A stretch of DNA of 64,000 nucleotides from Prorocentrum cordatum (taxonomy: Eukaryota; Sar; Dinophyceae; Prorocentrales; Prorocentraceae). The position numbers were made by a program, and so were the translations under genes. The stretch is taken from contig CAUYUJ010017786.1 of the NCBI GenBank assembly GCA_963575745.1, positions 110,001-174,000 of the forward strand, read 5' to 3'. The notes beneath the pieces are model-generated. The model had not been told where the DNA came from and did not search any database. It saw only the letters and a program-made list of their open reading frames with translations. Shown one piece after another: positions 11,735-22,680 of this stretch (within the stretch, counting starts at the first letter, position 1; the number at the start of each line of letters is the position of its first letter).

Positions 11735-12065
11735 AAGGAGGAGAACGAGGAGGAGGAGAACGAGAAGAAAGAGGAGGAGGAGGAGGAGAACGAGGAGAAA
11801 GAGGAGGAGGAGAAGGAGAACGAGGAGGAGGAGGAGGAGAACGAGGAGGAGGAGGACGAGGAGGAGGAGGAGTAAGAGGAGGAGGAGGAGTAGGAGGAGA
11901 ACGAGGAGGAGGAGGAGGAGGAGAACGAGGAGAAAGAGGAGGAGGAGGAGGAGGAGAACGAGGAGGAGGAGGAGGAGAACGAGGAGGAGGAGGACGAGGA
12001 GGAGGAGGAGTAAGAGGAGGAGGAGGAGGAGTAGGAGAACGAGGAAGAGGAGGAGGAGGAGGAGA
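11735..12065. repeat. (GGA)n array
   Basis: GAGGAGGAG with regular GAGAACGAGG and GAGAAAGAGG interruptions, itself partly duplicated. Confidence 0.95.
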
Positions 12066-12244
12066 CATAGCCTGAGGCGCGCCGGTCCATCCGAAGAGAG
12101 GACGGCGCACAGAATCTACAGGAGGAAGGCCTCGCCGCGATCGAGCACGCAGACCGCGGGGAAGGAGGCCCGACCGAATGTGCAGGAGCTAGGGGGAAAG
12201 TAAACATACCTCGCTTTTGACCACCCTCGCTTCCAAGAGATATC

Positions 12245-13780
12245 AAACGATGCCAGATTGCAGCCTGTACTGGTCAGGCCGCTTGACGAGGAGGCGCGTG
12301 GTATGGCTTGGTTTTGCCTGGAAGCGAAAGCGGGGTAGGTAATTCACGCTCTGAGCAGCGGCGTGCCAGTGCTCAACGGCCAGAAGGCGGGAGCACGGAT
12401 GTGCCTCGACAAATTCTGACACGAACGCCCCGCCCAACCAACCCCCACACCCATAGCCGCCCCAACCTGATTCTAGACGCTGGCCGTCCAGACCGTTACG
12501 CCGCGTGCCCAGTGGAGAGAAGAACGGAGGCTGCACTTGAAACGCGGTTTGTTCCTCACCTACTGCCGGCACTGCCCTCAGACAACCAGGCAGCGGCGGG
12601 GGGGACGAGGAGGAGGCGGAGGAGGAGAGAGCAAAGAAGCCACCCTAGAGTGGGAGGCTGTTCTTTTAAGCACTGGCGGAAAGCAGCTCCAACTGTTGGT
12701 TCGTTAGTCCAGGTCCCCACCCGCCCACCCACAAGCTCCGCCCTCCCAACACCAACCCCTCCGCAGTTCATAGCTCGGCGCTCTGACGTGCCGCCAACAG
12801 GCATCTGCACGCGAAGTCGTAGGAGCACTGGGTGCTGGCTCTGCGACGCTCCAGCAAATTGTCCAGTTCGGCCTTCACGGCGTGAGAAGCCCAGTCCCCA
12901 CACGACAAGCAAGCGAGGGCACGGGAAGGCGCGGGGGAGGGCAGCAAGATGCGTGAGGCGAGGGCATTGCCAACAATGGCACATCGAGTTCCGCGCCGGG
13001 CAACCGAAGTGGCAAAGCCGAAGCTTCAGGACGTGCAGTCTGTGGGACGTGAGCCACCCCGCGCAGAGCGTCTTCACCACGCACCACTGATGGGCCGGGG
13101 GTAGCTGCGCGAGCTCTCGCCGCATCGCCTGCCAGCGGAGCTCTAAATCGGCAGGCATCTCGGATGAGGGATCCAGCGCCTTTTAAACGCTTGGCGATCG
13201 TGGAAGCGAAAGTGTCGGGGAACATGGACGTAGACAGGGAGCGAACTACAGCCCTCTGAAGCCTAAGGCGCCGACCATCACGCGTAGCTTGGGTGACCTC
13301 CTCCCGGCCGGCCCCCTGGGCGGCGCGCAAGCAGGCTGTCAAGACCTGTCGACGAAAACAAATACGCATGGGGCAACCGCTAGCCACCGAATTATCCATA
13401 TCATTGATGCTACGTTGCTGCTGCCAGAATGTCGGACTCAAGAACCCACGGAGCCAGGGTGTTAGAGAGCCGTGCACGCGGGCGGTTTCCGTGAGCGCAT
13501 TTAGCCGAACACGCCACGCGCCGTCAATCGTGAAAGAACAGAACCGCCAAGCCGCGGCGGCGTTGCAAGTGACGGTTGAAGGGAGCCCCGCTTTGCCCCA
13601 CGAGCGGAGGGAATGGAAATCGGCCAGCTTCAAGGAATCTGGGGGCAATCGGCACGCCTGTCGCAACGCAGAAATCTCGCATAGCAATGTTTTGCGATCG
13701 ACTGCGAAAAACTGAACGAAACATGACGACACGGACATCGTCGATGTGGCGTAAGTGTATACATTGATTGCCATCGCAGC
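12245..13780 (-). pseudogene. Decayed, 5'-truncated LINE reverse-transcriptase C-terminal region
   Basis: The minus-strand frame from 13774 reads like the tail of a dinoflagellate non-LTR polyprotein: LADFHSLRSWGK, then an Ala/Trp/Arg-rich segment, then LTPWLRGFL. A second frame (13158 down) supplies WLTSHRLHVLKLRLC and CHCWQCPRL, spaced like the Cys/His zinc-binding tail of these proteins. The frames are broken, and no reverse-transcriptase catalytic motif is present. Assignment rests on pattern resemblance only. Confidence 0.5.
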
Positions 13781-13874
13781 GCCAGCGTGGAGCTGAACAC
13801 ACGTCCACCAAGAGGAAGAGGAGGAGCAAGAAGAGGAGAAGGAAGAGGAGGAGGAGAAGGAGGAGGAGGAAGAG

Positions 13875-14395
13875 GAAGAGGAAGAGGATCGGTGCGAGAC
13901 GGGGTTCGGGGGCGCGGGCGCGGGATTGACGGACCCCCCGTGGGTGACGGTTCCAATGGAAGCGGTTCGCGCCCTCGGGGGTTCGGGGTACCCCCGAAGC
14001 CATAGAAAGGGAGAGCGGGGCCGAACGGGTCACTTTGCCCCCCGCCGCCGGCGCCGAATCGTTCGCGCCCGTCGTTTCCCTTGCGGGCGCGGGGTTCCCC
14101 GAACTCTCGAGGGCGACGCTTCCATTTGAAGCGTTCCGCGCCCTTGGGGTCCCGGAAGGGGGGGGGGAGAGCCCGCGCCCGCGGGGTGTGGGGGCGGGCC
14201 GAACGAGTCACAATGCCCTCCGCCGCCGCCGCCGAATCGTTCGGCCAACGCGCCCCTTCCTGCGGGGCGGGTTTCCCCAAGCACCAGGGGGTTTCAATGG
14301 AAACGTTTCGTACCCTCGGAAGCATGGAGGGGCCACGAACCTCCGGGGAGGGAGAGGGTGGCCGAACGGTCACTTAGCCCTCCGCTGCCGCCGCA
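13875..14395. repeat. ~170-bp GC-rich tandem repeat, three units
   Basis: Units carry CCGAACGGGTCACTTTGCCC-like words at 14021, 14199 and 14362 (spacings 178 and 163 bp), each followed by CCGCCGCCG and preceded by a variable GGGG/CCCC palindrome. The repeats are diverged. Confidence 0.75.
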
Positions 14396-14431
14396 TCATC
14401 ATCACCCCCATCATCGTCATCATCAGCATCC

Positions 14432-14503
<72 letters not shown>

Positions 14504-14562
14504 CATCCTCATCCTCATCCTCATCCTCATCCTCATCCTCATCCTCATCCTCATCCTCATCC

Positions 14563-14644
<82 letters not shown>

Positions 14645-14660
14645 TATCACCATCAGCAGC
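14396..14660. repeat. (ATC)n and (ATCCTC)n array
   Basis: CATCATCAT with a CATCCTCATCCT block in the centre. It reads as poly-His, poly-Ile, poly-Asp or poly-Met depending on frame. Confidence 0.97.
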
Positions 14661-14799
14661 ATCCTCAGCATCAACATCATCATTGGCAGCCGCAGCATCG
14701 TCCTTCCTCCTGCTCCTCCTCCTCGTCCTCCTGTAGCACTGTAGCACCAACTACCGCGTCCGAACAAGCCCAGGAACGCAGGCCTGATCCGGGACTCAC

Positions 14800-14873
14800 A
14801 CTCCCTGCATCTTCACGACACGGTCGCTGGAGCGCAGCACGATGCCGAAGAAAAGCGGACGCGGTCCCGGTTC
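14800..14873 (-). CDS. Candidate second coding exon of nested spliced-leader gene
   Basis: Bounded by GATGGGAG|GAACCG and GGAGT|GTGAGT, both good splice sites. Joined in phase to the exon at 15254-15379 it reads EPGPRPLFFGIVL followed by RSSDRVVKMQGV, a plausible soluble-protein segment. The gene would continue at lower coordinates into the 14.4-kb array, where no next exon was found. Family not recognised. Confidence 0.4.
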
Positions 14874-14893
14874 CTCCCATCACATACAATCTG

Positions 14894-15056
14894 ACTACCT
14901 ACCAGACCACCCCAACCCAACCCGAAGACCAGAATTTCGGGTTGGGGGGGGTAAGGGTTCCACATGTGTTTTCTCGATGTTTCCCGACCCCACCCACTGG
15001 AAATCGAGGATAAATCTGAGCCTTCGGGTTGGGTTGGGGTGGTTTGGTGGGTGGTG
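14894..15056. mobile_element. 163-bp terminal-inverted-repeat element (MITE/introner-like), copy 1
   Basis: The ends are about 34-bp inverted repeats: ACTACCTACCAGACCACCCC... at the left and the reverse complement of ACCACCCACCAAACCACCCC... at the right, with three mismatches. It is flanked by an 8-bp direct repeat, ACAATCTG (14886-14893 and 15057-15064). A paralogous empty site exists nearby: in the upstream duplicate of this region (around 15190) the flanking sequence runs through without the insert. It has no coding capacity and lies within the intron-like spacer of the nested gene candidate. A second copy lies at 63271-63445. Confidence 0.85.
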
Positions 15057-15127
15057 ACAATCTGGCGTGTGCCTGACCAAAGAATGGGGTGCTTCGTTGC
15101 ACTTCGTCTCCAGCAAGCACCTCTCAT

Positions 15128-15170
15128 CGGAACCGTATCCCCTTGCCGTCGATCTTCTCGGCGTCGGTTC
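15128..15170 (-). other. Duplicated cassette of the nested gene (exon-like, donor lost)
   Basis: A near-identical repeat of the end of the exon at 15254-15379 (GAGAAGATCGACGGC, GGGGATACGGTTCCG), preceded by the same acceptor GGGAG|GAACCG. The following base has changed, so the donor reads ATGAGAGG instead of GTGAGAGG and the cassette probably cannot be spliced as an exon. It marks a tandem duplication of ~125 bp. Confidence 0.6.
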
Positions 15171-15253
15171 CTCCCATCACATACAATCAGGTGTGTCCAT
15201 GACCATAGAATGCGGTGCTTCGTTACACTGCGTCTCCAGCAAGCACCTCTCAC

Positions 15254-15379
15254 CGGAACCGTATCCCCCTGCCGTCGATCTTCTCGGCGGAGGAGCCGCA
15301 CGCGACCGCAGCACGAGGCGGGGCCATCACAGCACAAACGCTGGCCCGGGGCCTCGAGAGGAACGTTCGCGGAGGCCAT
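15254..15379 (-). CDS. Candidate first coding exon of nested spliced-leader gene
   Basis: ATG at 15379, 58 bases after the leader begins. 42 codons (MASANVPLEAPGQRL..., ending RREDRRQGDTVP) lead to a strong donor, CCG|GTGAGAGG. The frame joins in phase 0 with the exon at 14800-14873. An alternative ATG in another frame gives a peptide ending AEKIDGRGIRFR that closes at once, so it is less likely. It lies wholly inside an RPT6 intron on the same strand. Function unknown. It could equally be a decayed retrocopy. Confidence 0.4.
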
Positions 15380-15415
15380 TTTGGCCAAGGCCGAGATCCC
15401 CGAGTTGAGGACGGC

Positions 15416-15437
15416 CTTGAGCCAAAATGGCTACGGA
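15416..15437 (-). other. Complete genomic copy of the dinoflagellate spliced leader
   Basis: On the minus strand the 22 bases begin TCCGTAGCCATTTTGG and end CTCAAG, matching the DinoSL consensus with no mismatch. Spliced leaders are normally added in trans to mRNAs, so a leader joined to downstream exon-like sequence in DNA is the mark of a reverse-transcribed mRNA. The next bases are GCC, not GT, so this is not an SL RNA gene. A (CTC)n array begins three bases upstream. Confidence 0.93.
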
Positions 15438-15440
15438 CCT

Positions 15441-15800
15441 CCACCTCCTCCTCCTCCTCCTCCTCCTCCTCCTCCTCCTCCTCCTCCTCCTCCTCCTCCT
15501 CCTCCCTTCCTCCTCCTCCTCCTCCTCCTCCTCCTCCTCCTCCTCCTCCTCCTCCTCCTCCTCTTCCTCCTTCTCCTCCTCCTCCTCCTCCTCCTCCTCC
15601 TCCTCCTCCTCCTCCTCCTCCTCCTCCTCCTCCTCTTCCTGCTCCTGCACCTCTGGCCCTCCTTCCTCCTCCCCCTTCTCCTCCACCTCCTCCTCCTCCT
15701 CCTCCTCCTCCTCCTCCTCCTCCTCCGCCTCTTCCTCCTCTTCCTCCTCCTCCTCCTCGTCTTCCTCCTCTCCTCCTCCTCCTCCTCCTCCTCCCTCCCC
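15441..15800. repeat. (CTC)n array
   Basis: About 350 bp of CTCCTC with CTT, CTG and CCC interruptions, in the 8.7-kb RPT6 intron just after the exon at 15863-15982. Confidence 0.97.
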
Positions 15801-15862
15801 CCTCCCCCGCCCCTTGCCGCGCGCATTCCCTCGCGGAGGCGGGGGCCGTCCCAGGCGCCCGC

Positions 15863-15982
15863 CTTGATGGTCTGCGTGGCCTCGAAGCCGTCCAGCTGGT
15901 TCAGCAGCTCGAGCATCGTGCGCTGAACCTCGGAGTCGCCTCCCTGCTCGCCGTCAACGCGGGCGGAGCCGATGGAGTCGAT
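15863..15982 (-). CDS. RPT6: RPT6 exon: second half of Walker B and pore/second-region homology
   Basis: 40 codons in phase 0: [40 protein letters not shown]. It begins directly after the Walker B aspartate and glutamate (MDE|IDSIG). The acceptor is GCGCAG|ATCGAC, the only AG|A acceptor in the gene. The donor is ATCAAG|GCGGGC, a GC donor. The following intron is 8,721 bp and contains the nested spliced-leader gene candidate. Confidence 0.97.
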
Positions 15983-16064
15983 CTGCGCGGGCGGGGCCCT
16001 CCCCGCAGAACTACTGCCGCTGCTGCTGCTCCTGCTCGGCCTCCTCCTTCCCTCGGGACGCCGA

Positions 16065-16145
16065 AGGACACGATAGTGCAATGTGCTGATGCTGGAGGCG
16101 CACGATAGTGCAATGTGCTGATAGTGCAACGTGCTGATGTTGGAG
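16065..16145. repeat. Tandem ATAGTGCAATGTGCTG units
   Basis: Three copies of GATAGTGCAATGTGCTGAT-type sequence in the 6.3-kb RPT6 intron. Confidence 0.75.
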
Positions 16146-16354
16146 TGCGCATGTAGCACACACATCTGATGGTAGATCGTCTCCCGAGCCGCATGGCCAG
16201 AAGTCTCCCGCCACTTAGCTGACGCCGTAAGAGCCCTGAGCGCGCGCGTCGCCCTTTGCGGGGCCAACGCACACGTGAGATGAGCAGGCTTGGGTGGTGC
16301 CAGCCCCTGGCCCTCTTGCTTCTCTGGCCGGCCTTCTCCTCATCCTGCGCCTCC

Positions 16355-16540
16355 TCCTACTCCTCCTCCTCTTCCTCCACCTCCCTCCTCCTCGTATTCC
16401 TCCTCCTCCTCCTCCTCCTCCTCCGCCTCCAACTCCTCATCCTCCGCCTCCTCATCCTCGTCCTCCTCCTCCTCCTCCTCCTCCTCCTCCTCCTCCTCCT
16501 CCCCCTCCTCCTCCTCCTCCTCCTCCTCCTCCATCCCGTT
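16355..16540. repeat. (CTC)n array
   Basis: CTCCTCCTC with CATCCT and GCCTC interruptions. It forms the left border of the composite repeat that follows. Confidence 0.95.
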
Positions 16541-17590
16541 TCCTCATGGATGACTCCCCCCGTCGAACCCCGAGACGTGTCTGTAGGGTAGGCCAGGCTT
16601 TGCGCCCGAAACTTCCACGCCGATGATGACCCGAAACTTGGAAGATCCACCGGTTTCAAAAATAGAGGGCGTGTGGATGTTAGAATATGGCTCTCGCCTC
16701 AGCGCCGCGCACATTCGTCTCAGAAGTCCTGCATCTGTTTCACGGATGGAGCACCGGTCGAGTTCAAAGTGTGGCTCTCGCCTTAGCGCCGCGCACCTTC
16801 GTTGCAAAATCTTGCAACAGTTCTCAGGATGGAGCACAGGTCGCTTTCAAAACGTGGCTCTCGCCTGAGCGCCGCGCACATTCGTCTTGCAAATATGCAA
16901 CGGCTTCAAAGATGGAAGGCGAGTCGTGTTCACAGTGGCGTTCCCGCCTCAGCGCCACGCACGTGCGACGCTTCACCCTGCAACAGTTTGAAGCATGGAG
17001 GACGCGGCCTTTTCAAAATGTGGCTCTCGCCTCACCGCCGCGCACATTCGTCTCAAAACCTTGCAACAGCTACAAGGATTGAGCACAAGTACTTCTCGAA
17101 ATGGGGCTCTCGCCTGAGCGCCGCGCAATCTTGCTTTCATAGTACAACGTTTCGACGGGCGGAGGACTGCTTTTTTAAAAAATGAAGCCCTTGCTCGAGA
17201 GTTCGCCCATGAAAAACATCTCGTCAACACGTGTAGCACTGCACGGATTCAAGGCGGCTCTGCTTTAAAATGGAGCCCTCGCTAGAGGCGTTCTCGAAGC
17301 TATTGGCCATAAGTGTAACTGTGTGCAGCAATTACACGGGTTGGGGCGGTCCTTCTTCGAAAGAGGGGCATCGCTGGACACCTCGTAGAACTGTATGGTC
17401 ATAATGATCATGCACCAAAAGGTTGTAAGGCAGTCCCTTTTGAAAGGGCGGCCTCGCCAAGATGGCAGGCCCAACAGCGGCATCTCGTGCAGCGTGAAGG
17501 AGAGCTTGTGGGGACGTGAGGAGGGGACTCCGCACGGGAGGGTGTGCTGTAGCATCCCTGATGCATCCTGAGTCCTCATCCTCCTCCTGC
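16541..17590. repeat. Composite interspersed repeat, copy 1
   Basis: Modules in order: a leader with GTCGAACCCCGAGACGTGT and CGCCCGAAACTTC; several ~80-bp units with CTCGCCTNAGCGCCGCGCAC; then a 3' part including GCAATTACACGGG, CTTCTTCGAAA and GGACACCTCGT. The same modules in the same order occur at 45060-46345. Both copies are flanked by CTC and ATC/TCC arrays. There is no coding capacity and no clear terminal repeat. Confidence 0.75.
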
Positions 17591-17609
17591 TACTCGCGCC
17601 CCCTCCTCG

Positions 17610-17643
17610 TCCTCCTTCACCTCATCATCACCGTCATCACCAT

Positions 17644-17709
<66 letters not shown>

Positions 17710-18260
17710 TATCATCACCATCATCATCATCACCACCACCATCATCATCATCATCATCACCACCACCATCATCATCATCATCATCATCATCAGCATCAGC
17801 ATCATGATCATCATTATCATCACCATCATCATCATCATAAGAGTCATCAGCCTCACCCTCATCATCCTCATCGTCATCATCAACATCATCGTCATTATCA
17901 TAAGTATAACAATCACCATCATCATAAGCATCATCACCATCCCCATCACCATCACCATCATCATCATCGTCATCATCACCATCAGCAGCGTCAGCAGCAG
18001 CAGCATCAATCATCATCATCACATGATCATCACCATCGCAATATTATCATCATCGCCACCATCATCATCATCATCGTCGTCATCATCATCACGATCATCC
18101 TTATTAGTATCATCATCATTATCAGCACCACCACCAGTACCACGACCACCACCACCACCTCTATCATCACCATCGTCATCATCAGCAGCATCATCCGCAT
18201 CATCATCATCAGCATCATCATCATAATCATAATCAGAATCACCATCACCGTTATCGACGC
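17610..18260. repeat. (ATC)n array
   Basis: About 650 bp of ATCATC with CACC, GTC and AGC interruptions. Confidence 0.97.
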
Positions 18261-18299
18261 CATGGGCGTCAATCCTGACCCTCATCATTATCGTCCAGT

Positions 18300-18410
18300 C
18301 CATCCCCTCACTCTTCGTCATCCTCATTCTCCGCCTCCTCCTCCGCCTTCTCCCCCTCCTCCTCCTCCTCCTCCTCCTCCTCCTCCTCCTCCTCCTCCTC
18401 CACAATTACT
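18300..18410. repeat. (CTC)n array
   Basis: CTCCTCCTC run bordering a composite-repeat fragment. Confidence 0.95.
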
Positions 18411-18760
18411 CAATATGAATACTACTCTCCCTCTTCCCCCGAAGACGGCCTGAAAGTATTAGACGCCCCCCCGCGTACTGTTTTTTTACACACAGGATTC
18501 CCGGGAGTTGGGTTTTCGACTGCGTTTTTTTCAAAATGCTGCTCTCGCTCAGGCGCCGGCCTCATTTCTGCTCCCGAATCGTTCCGAATCGTGCTCCCGC
18601 TGCAGCGTGGGCCTCATTTTCGGATCGGTGTTTTGCCTCCGTCGTTCAGGATGGCGTTCTCGCCCCAGCGCGGGCCTCTTTCTCGCGCGCCCATCCGCCC
18701 GCCACCACCGCGCCGCACCACGCCCCGCCCCGCCGCACGCACACCCACCGCCACTTCCAC
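18411..18760. repeat. Composite repeat fragment
   Basis: Contains TGAATACTACTCTCCCTCTT and two CTCGC..AGCGC..GGCCTC units related to those at 22681-22960 and 24.1-25.1 kb. Confidence 0.65.
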
Positions 18761-18888
18761 CCACCAACGCACGCACGCACGCACGCGCACACCACCGCGC
18801 ACCGCCACCACCACCGCACTACCCCACCCACCACCACCACGCTACACCGCGTCACACCACATCACACGTGCGCACACACAGACACACA

Positions 18889-18958
<70 letters not shown>

Positions 18959-18976
18959 CACACACACACACACACG

Positions 18977-19008
<32 letters not shown>

Positions 19009-19205
19009 CACACACACACACACACCACCGCCACCACCACCACCGCCATCACGCACGTACGCACCTGGCCCACCACCAAACCACCAAGACGCCACACCAC
19101 GTCACACCACAGCACACGCGCACACACGCACACACACACACACACATACACACACCACCACAACAACCACAACCACGCACACACGCACGCACGCACGCGC
19201 ACCAC
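18760..19205. repeat. (CACG)n, (CA)n and CCA-rich array
   Basis: CACGCACG blocks, then CA repeats with regular CG interruptions, then CCACCACC. Frames read as poly-Thr/His or Cys/Val. Confidence 0.96.
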
Positions 19206-19221
19206 CACCCACTACGCACAC

Positions 19222-19335
19222 GCGCGCGGAGCCACAGGTCCGCTACGACACGCGTCCGCGGATAGAGAAAATTAGCGCCATGGTAAGGGATGGGAGGGAG
19301 GGGTAGGATGTCAGATGTTGACGCGAGCGCACCTA
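19222..19335 (+). repeat. Duplicated gene-like segment, copy 1
   Basis: About 115 bp, ~80% identical to 25690-25830. The plus-strand frame reads VRYDTRPRIEKI in this copy and VRYDTRPWIEKN in the other. Both begin CAGGTCCGCTACGACACGCG and end in a purine-rich stretch and CGCACCTA. It could be a dispersed exon fragment or part of a repeat family. Confidence 0.55.
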
Positions 19336-19509
19336 ACTTGTCTTCCTCCCCCTCCCTCCCTCCCTCCCTCTCTCGCTGCTGCCACGACCCCGAAACCCAG
19401 CCAGCTTTAGGACGAGTGTGAGTTCCGGGCTACCAACAGCGAAGAGCGACCACCAGCTCGAAAGCCGGACTCCGCCGTGCTTCCCCGCCTCCTCGCCCAA
19501 CACCACCCA

Positions 19510-19843
19510 GTGCTCTCCTCCTCTTCCTCCTTCTCCTCCTCGTCCTCCTCCTCCTCGATCAGAATCATCATCATCATCATCATCCTCATCATCCTCATCC
19601 TCATCCTCATCCTCATCCTCATCATCATCATCATCATCATCAGCATCATCAGCATCATCATCGTCATAATCATCATCATCAGCATCACCATGATCATCAG
19701 CATCATCATCCTCATCATCAGCATCATCATCAGCAGCATCATCACCATCATCAGCATCATAATCGTCATCATCATCATCAGCAGCAGCATCATCATCACA
19801 GTCACATGATAATCATCACAACCACCACCACCATCACCACCAC

Positions 19844-19880
<37 letters not shown>

Positions 19881-20697
19881 GTCAGCATCATCATCGCCAT
19901 CAGCATCATCATCATCATCGTCATCATCAGCATCATAATCACCATCAGTATCATCATCAGCATCATCAAAATCATGATCATTGCCGTCGTCAGCATCATC
20001 ATCATCTGAGTTACCATCATCGCCATCATCAAACTTACTCTTACTCTTACCCTCACCATCATCATCACAACCACCACCATCATAACCATCATCATCATTA
20101 TCATCGTCATCACCATCAGCATCATAATCATCATCAGCAGCAGCATCATCATAAACATGAGTAGTGCCATCGTCAGCATCATCTGCATCATCACATTTAC
20201 CCTTACTCTTATCCTTATCCCTATCCATATTCTTATCCTCCTCCTCCTCCTCCTCCGCATTGGCATCATCATCACCACCACCAGAATCAGCATCATCACC
20301 ATCATCATCAGCAGCAGCATCATCATCAGCAGCATCATCAGCAGCATCATCGTCATCGTCATCATCATGAGATTCCTCCTCATCATCTGCATCATCATTA
20401 ACAGCAGCATCGTCGTCGCCGTCGTCCTCATCAAAATCATCAGCATCAGCGTCGTCATCATAATCATCAGCATCATCCTCATCATCAGCAGCATCATCAG
20501 CATCCTCATTTTCACCATCATCAGCATCCTGCCGTCGTCAGCATCATCATAATCATCTTAATGACCATCATCGCCATCATCAAAATCATCGTCTTCGTCA
20601 TCATCCTCATCCTAGTAACAACCATAATCAGCACCAGCAGCATCATCATCCGCATCATCACCATCATCAACATCATCATCATCATCATCATCATCAG

Positions 20698-20731
<34 letters not shown>

Positions 20732-21240
20732 GTCGTCGTCATCGTCATCATCATCGTCATCGTCATTACCATCAGCATCATCATCGACATCATCCAACCT
20801 GGCCTCATCCTAATCAGCATCTTCATCATCACCAGCATCGGCATCAGCATCATCATCATCACCACCACCAGCATCATCACCATCACCACCACCACCATAG
20901 GTATCATCATCAGCATCATCAGTATCGTCATCGGCTGCCTCATCTTCTCGCCGTCATCAGCATCGTCATAGTTTCCTTCCCCCCCTCCTCATCATCCGCA
21001 TCATCCGTATAATCATCATCAGCAGCAGCATGATTATCAGCACTGTCCTCACGATCATTAGCAGTATCATCAGCATCATCAACGTCATCATCATCATCAT
21101 CAGCATCATCATCATCATCAGCATCATCGTCATCACCATCCCTCGCCCTCCTGATCCTGTATGCCCATCATCATCCTCATCACCATCATCAGCATCGCCG
21201 TCATCATCAGCATCATCGTCATCACTGTCCCTCGCCCTCC
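19510..21240. repeat. Long (ATC)n array
   Basis: 1.7 kb of ATCATC with AGC, GTC, ACC and TCC variants. It is the largest array in the 6.3-kb RPT6 intron. Confidence 0.97.
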
Positions 21241-21479
21241 TGATCCTGTATAACCTTCGTCATTATCATCATATACTCATTCTCATCATATTCATCCTAC
21301 GTTTATGCTGCCATTCCACTCCCAGCCCTTCCAGACAGAGGATGTCACATCGGCATGCCGATGCGTCTTGCCACGACCACAGGGGGATTCATAACCACTC
21401 GTCACAGCCACGCTTCAGCGTGAAGGAATTTCCGTTAGAAGGCCTGGCCCAACCACTGTATGCGCAGCGGCGCGGGATG

Positions 21480-21954
21480 ACCAGGTGCAGAAGGAAGAGT
21501 AGGAGATCGGAAGAGCGAAGGAGGAAGAGGAGGAGGAGGATGTGGAGGAGGAGAAGAGGAAGAAGGCGAAGGAGCAGAAGAAGGACGAGGGGCAGGGACA
21601 GGGGTATGGGGGAGAAGGAGGAAGATGAGGAGGAGAAGGAGAAGGACGACGACGACGACGACGAGGCCCGCCATAGGGCGGGGGCTCTCGGCTGGCCGCT
21701 GCTGCACCGCCGCCCGCCCTCCGCTCGCCGCCGACGGCCGGCCGCCGCCGTTGCCGCCGCCTGCCGCCCGCCACCGTCGGCGCCGCCGCCGACTGGCCCG
21801 CCACGGGGAGGCCCCTCCGAGGCCCGCCACGGGAGGCCTGGCTCTATGAACCCTCGGCCGGGGCCCTGGGAGATCCACTGGGCCAGGGGTTGGCGGCCAC
21901 CGGCCCCCGCTCACGGGTGGTCCTCGCCGCAGCCGCGAGCGTCTGCCGCCCCGC

Positions 21955-21998
<44 letters not shown>

Positions 21999-22085
21999 CA
22001 GCACGGCGACCACCACCACGACGACGACCACGACGACGACGACGACCACGACGACGACGACCACCACCACCACCACGCCAAGTGC
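21480..22085. repeat. Purine-rich, GCC-rich and (ACG)n low-complexity tract
   Basis: GGAGGAAGAGG at 21480-21660, CCGCCG-rich sequence to 21950, then ACGACGACG and CACCACCACG to 22080. The frames are Arg-, Pro- or Asp-rich and are not genes. Confidence 0.8.
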
Positions 22086-22243
22086 TAATTCCGACGACGC
22101 GGACACAGCGTAAATGCAACCAGACTTCTCGCGGAGCGAGCCGACCCAATCCGATGGGTCATCATCGTCGTCGCTGCTGCCCTGGTCGGCGGTGCCATGA
22201 TCGCCAGTATCGCCGTCGTCGCCGTTCAAGAAGAGCCGCTCGC

Positions 22244-22307
22244 CTCGTCCATGAAGATGATCGAGGGAGCGTGCTCGCGGGCCATGACGAAGAGCTCGCG
22301 GACCATC
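22244..22307 (-). CDS. RPT6: RPT6 exon: first half of Walker B
   Basis: 64 bases: one base completing the arginine codon, then 21 codons, MVRELFVMAREHAPSI plus IFMDE. IFMDE is the Walker B strand with the catalytic acid pair. The acceptor is CGCGAG|GATGG and the donor GACGAG|GCGAGC, a GC donor. The intron after it (6,261 bp) splits Walker B from IDSIG. Confidence 0.96.
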
Positions 22308-22374
22308 CTCGCGGGCCGCCGAGGCGCCCGAGCTCTTCTAGCCCCTCCACCCCTGCCCATCCCCCCCTGCCCCT

Positions 22375-22650
22375 CCACCTCCTCCTCCTCCTCCTCCTCC
22401 TCTTCCTCCGCCTCCTCCTCTGCCTCCTCCTCTTCTTCCTCCTCCTCCTCCTCCTCCTCCTCCTCCTCCTCCTCCTCCTCCTCCTCCTCCTCCTCCTCCG
22501 CCTCCTCCTCCTCCTCCCCTCCTCCTCCTCCTCCCTCCCTCCTCCTCTCCTCCTCTCCTCCTGCTCTTCCTCCTCCCTCCTCCTCCTCCTCCTCCTCCTC
22601 CCTCCTCCTCCTCCTCCTCCTCCTCCTCCTCCTCCTCCTCCTCCTACCAT
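22375..22650. repeat. (CTC)n array
   Basis: CTCCTC with scattered CTT and GCC, beginning within 70 bp of the preceding RPT6 exon. Confidence 0.96.
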
Positions 22651-22680
22651 TCCTACCCCTCCTACCCCTCCGTCCTCCCC

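Noticed and set aside
15416-15437. Spliced-leader RNA gene
   Set aside because: The leader is followed by GCC, not a GT donor, and no short Sm-type RNA body or tandem SL array follows.
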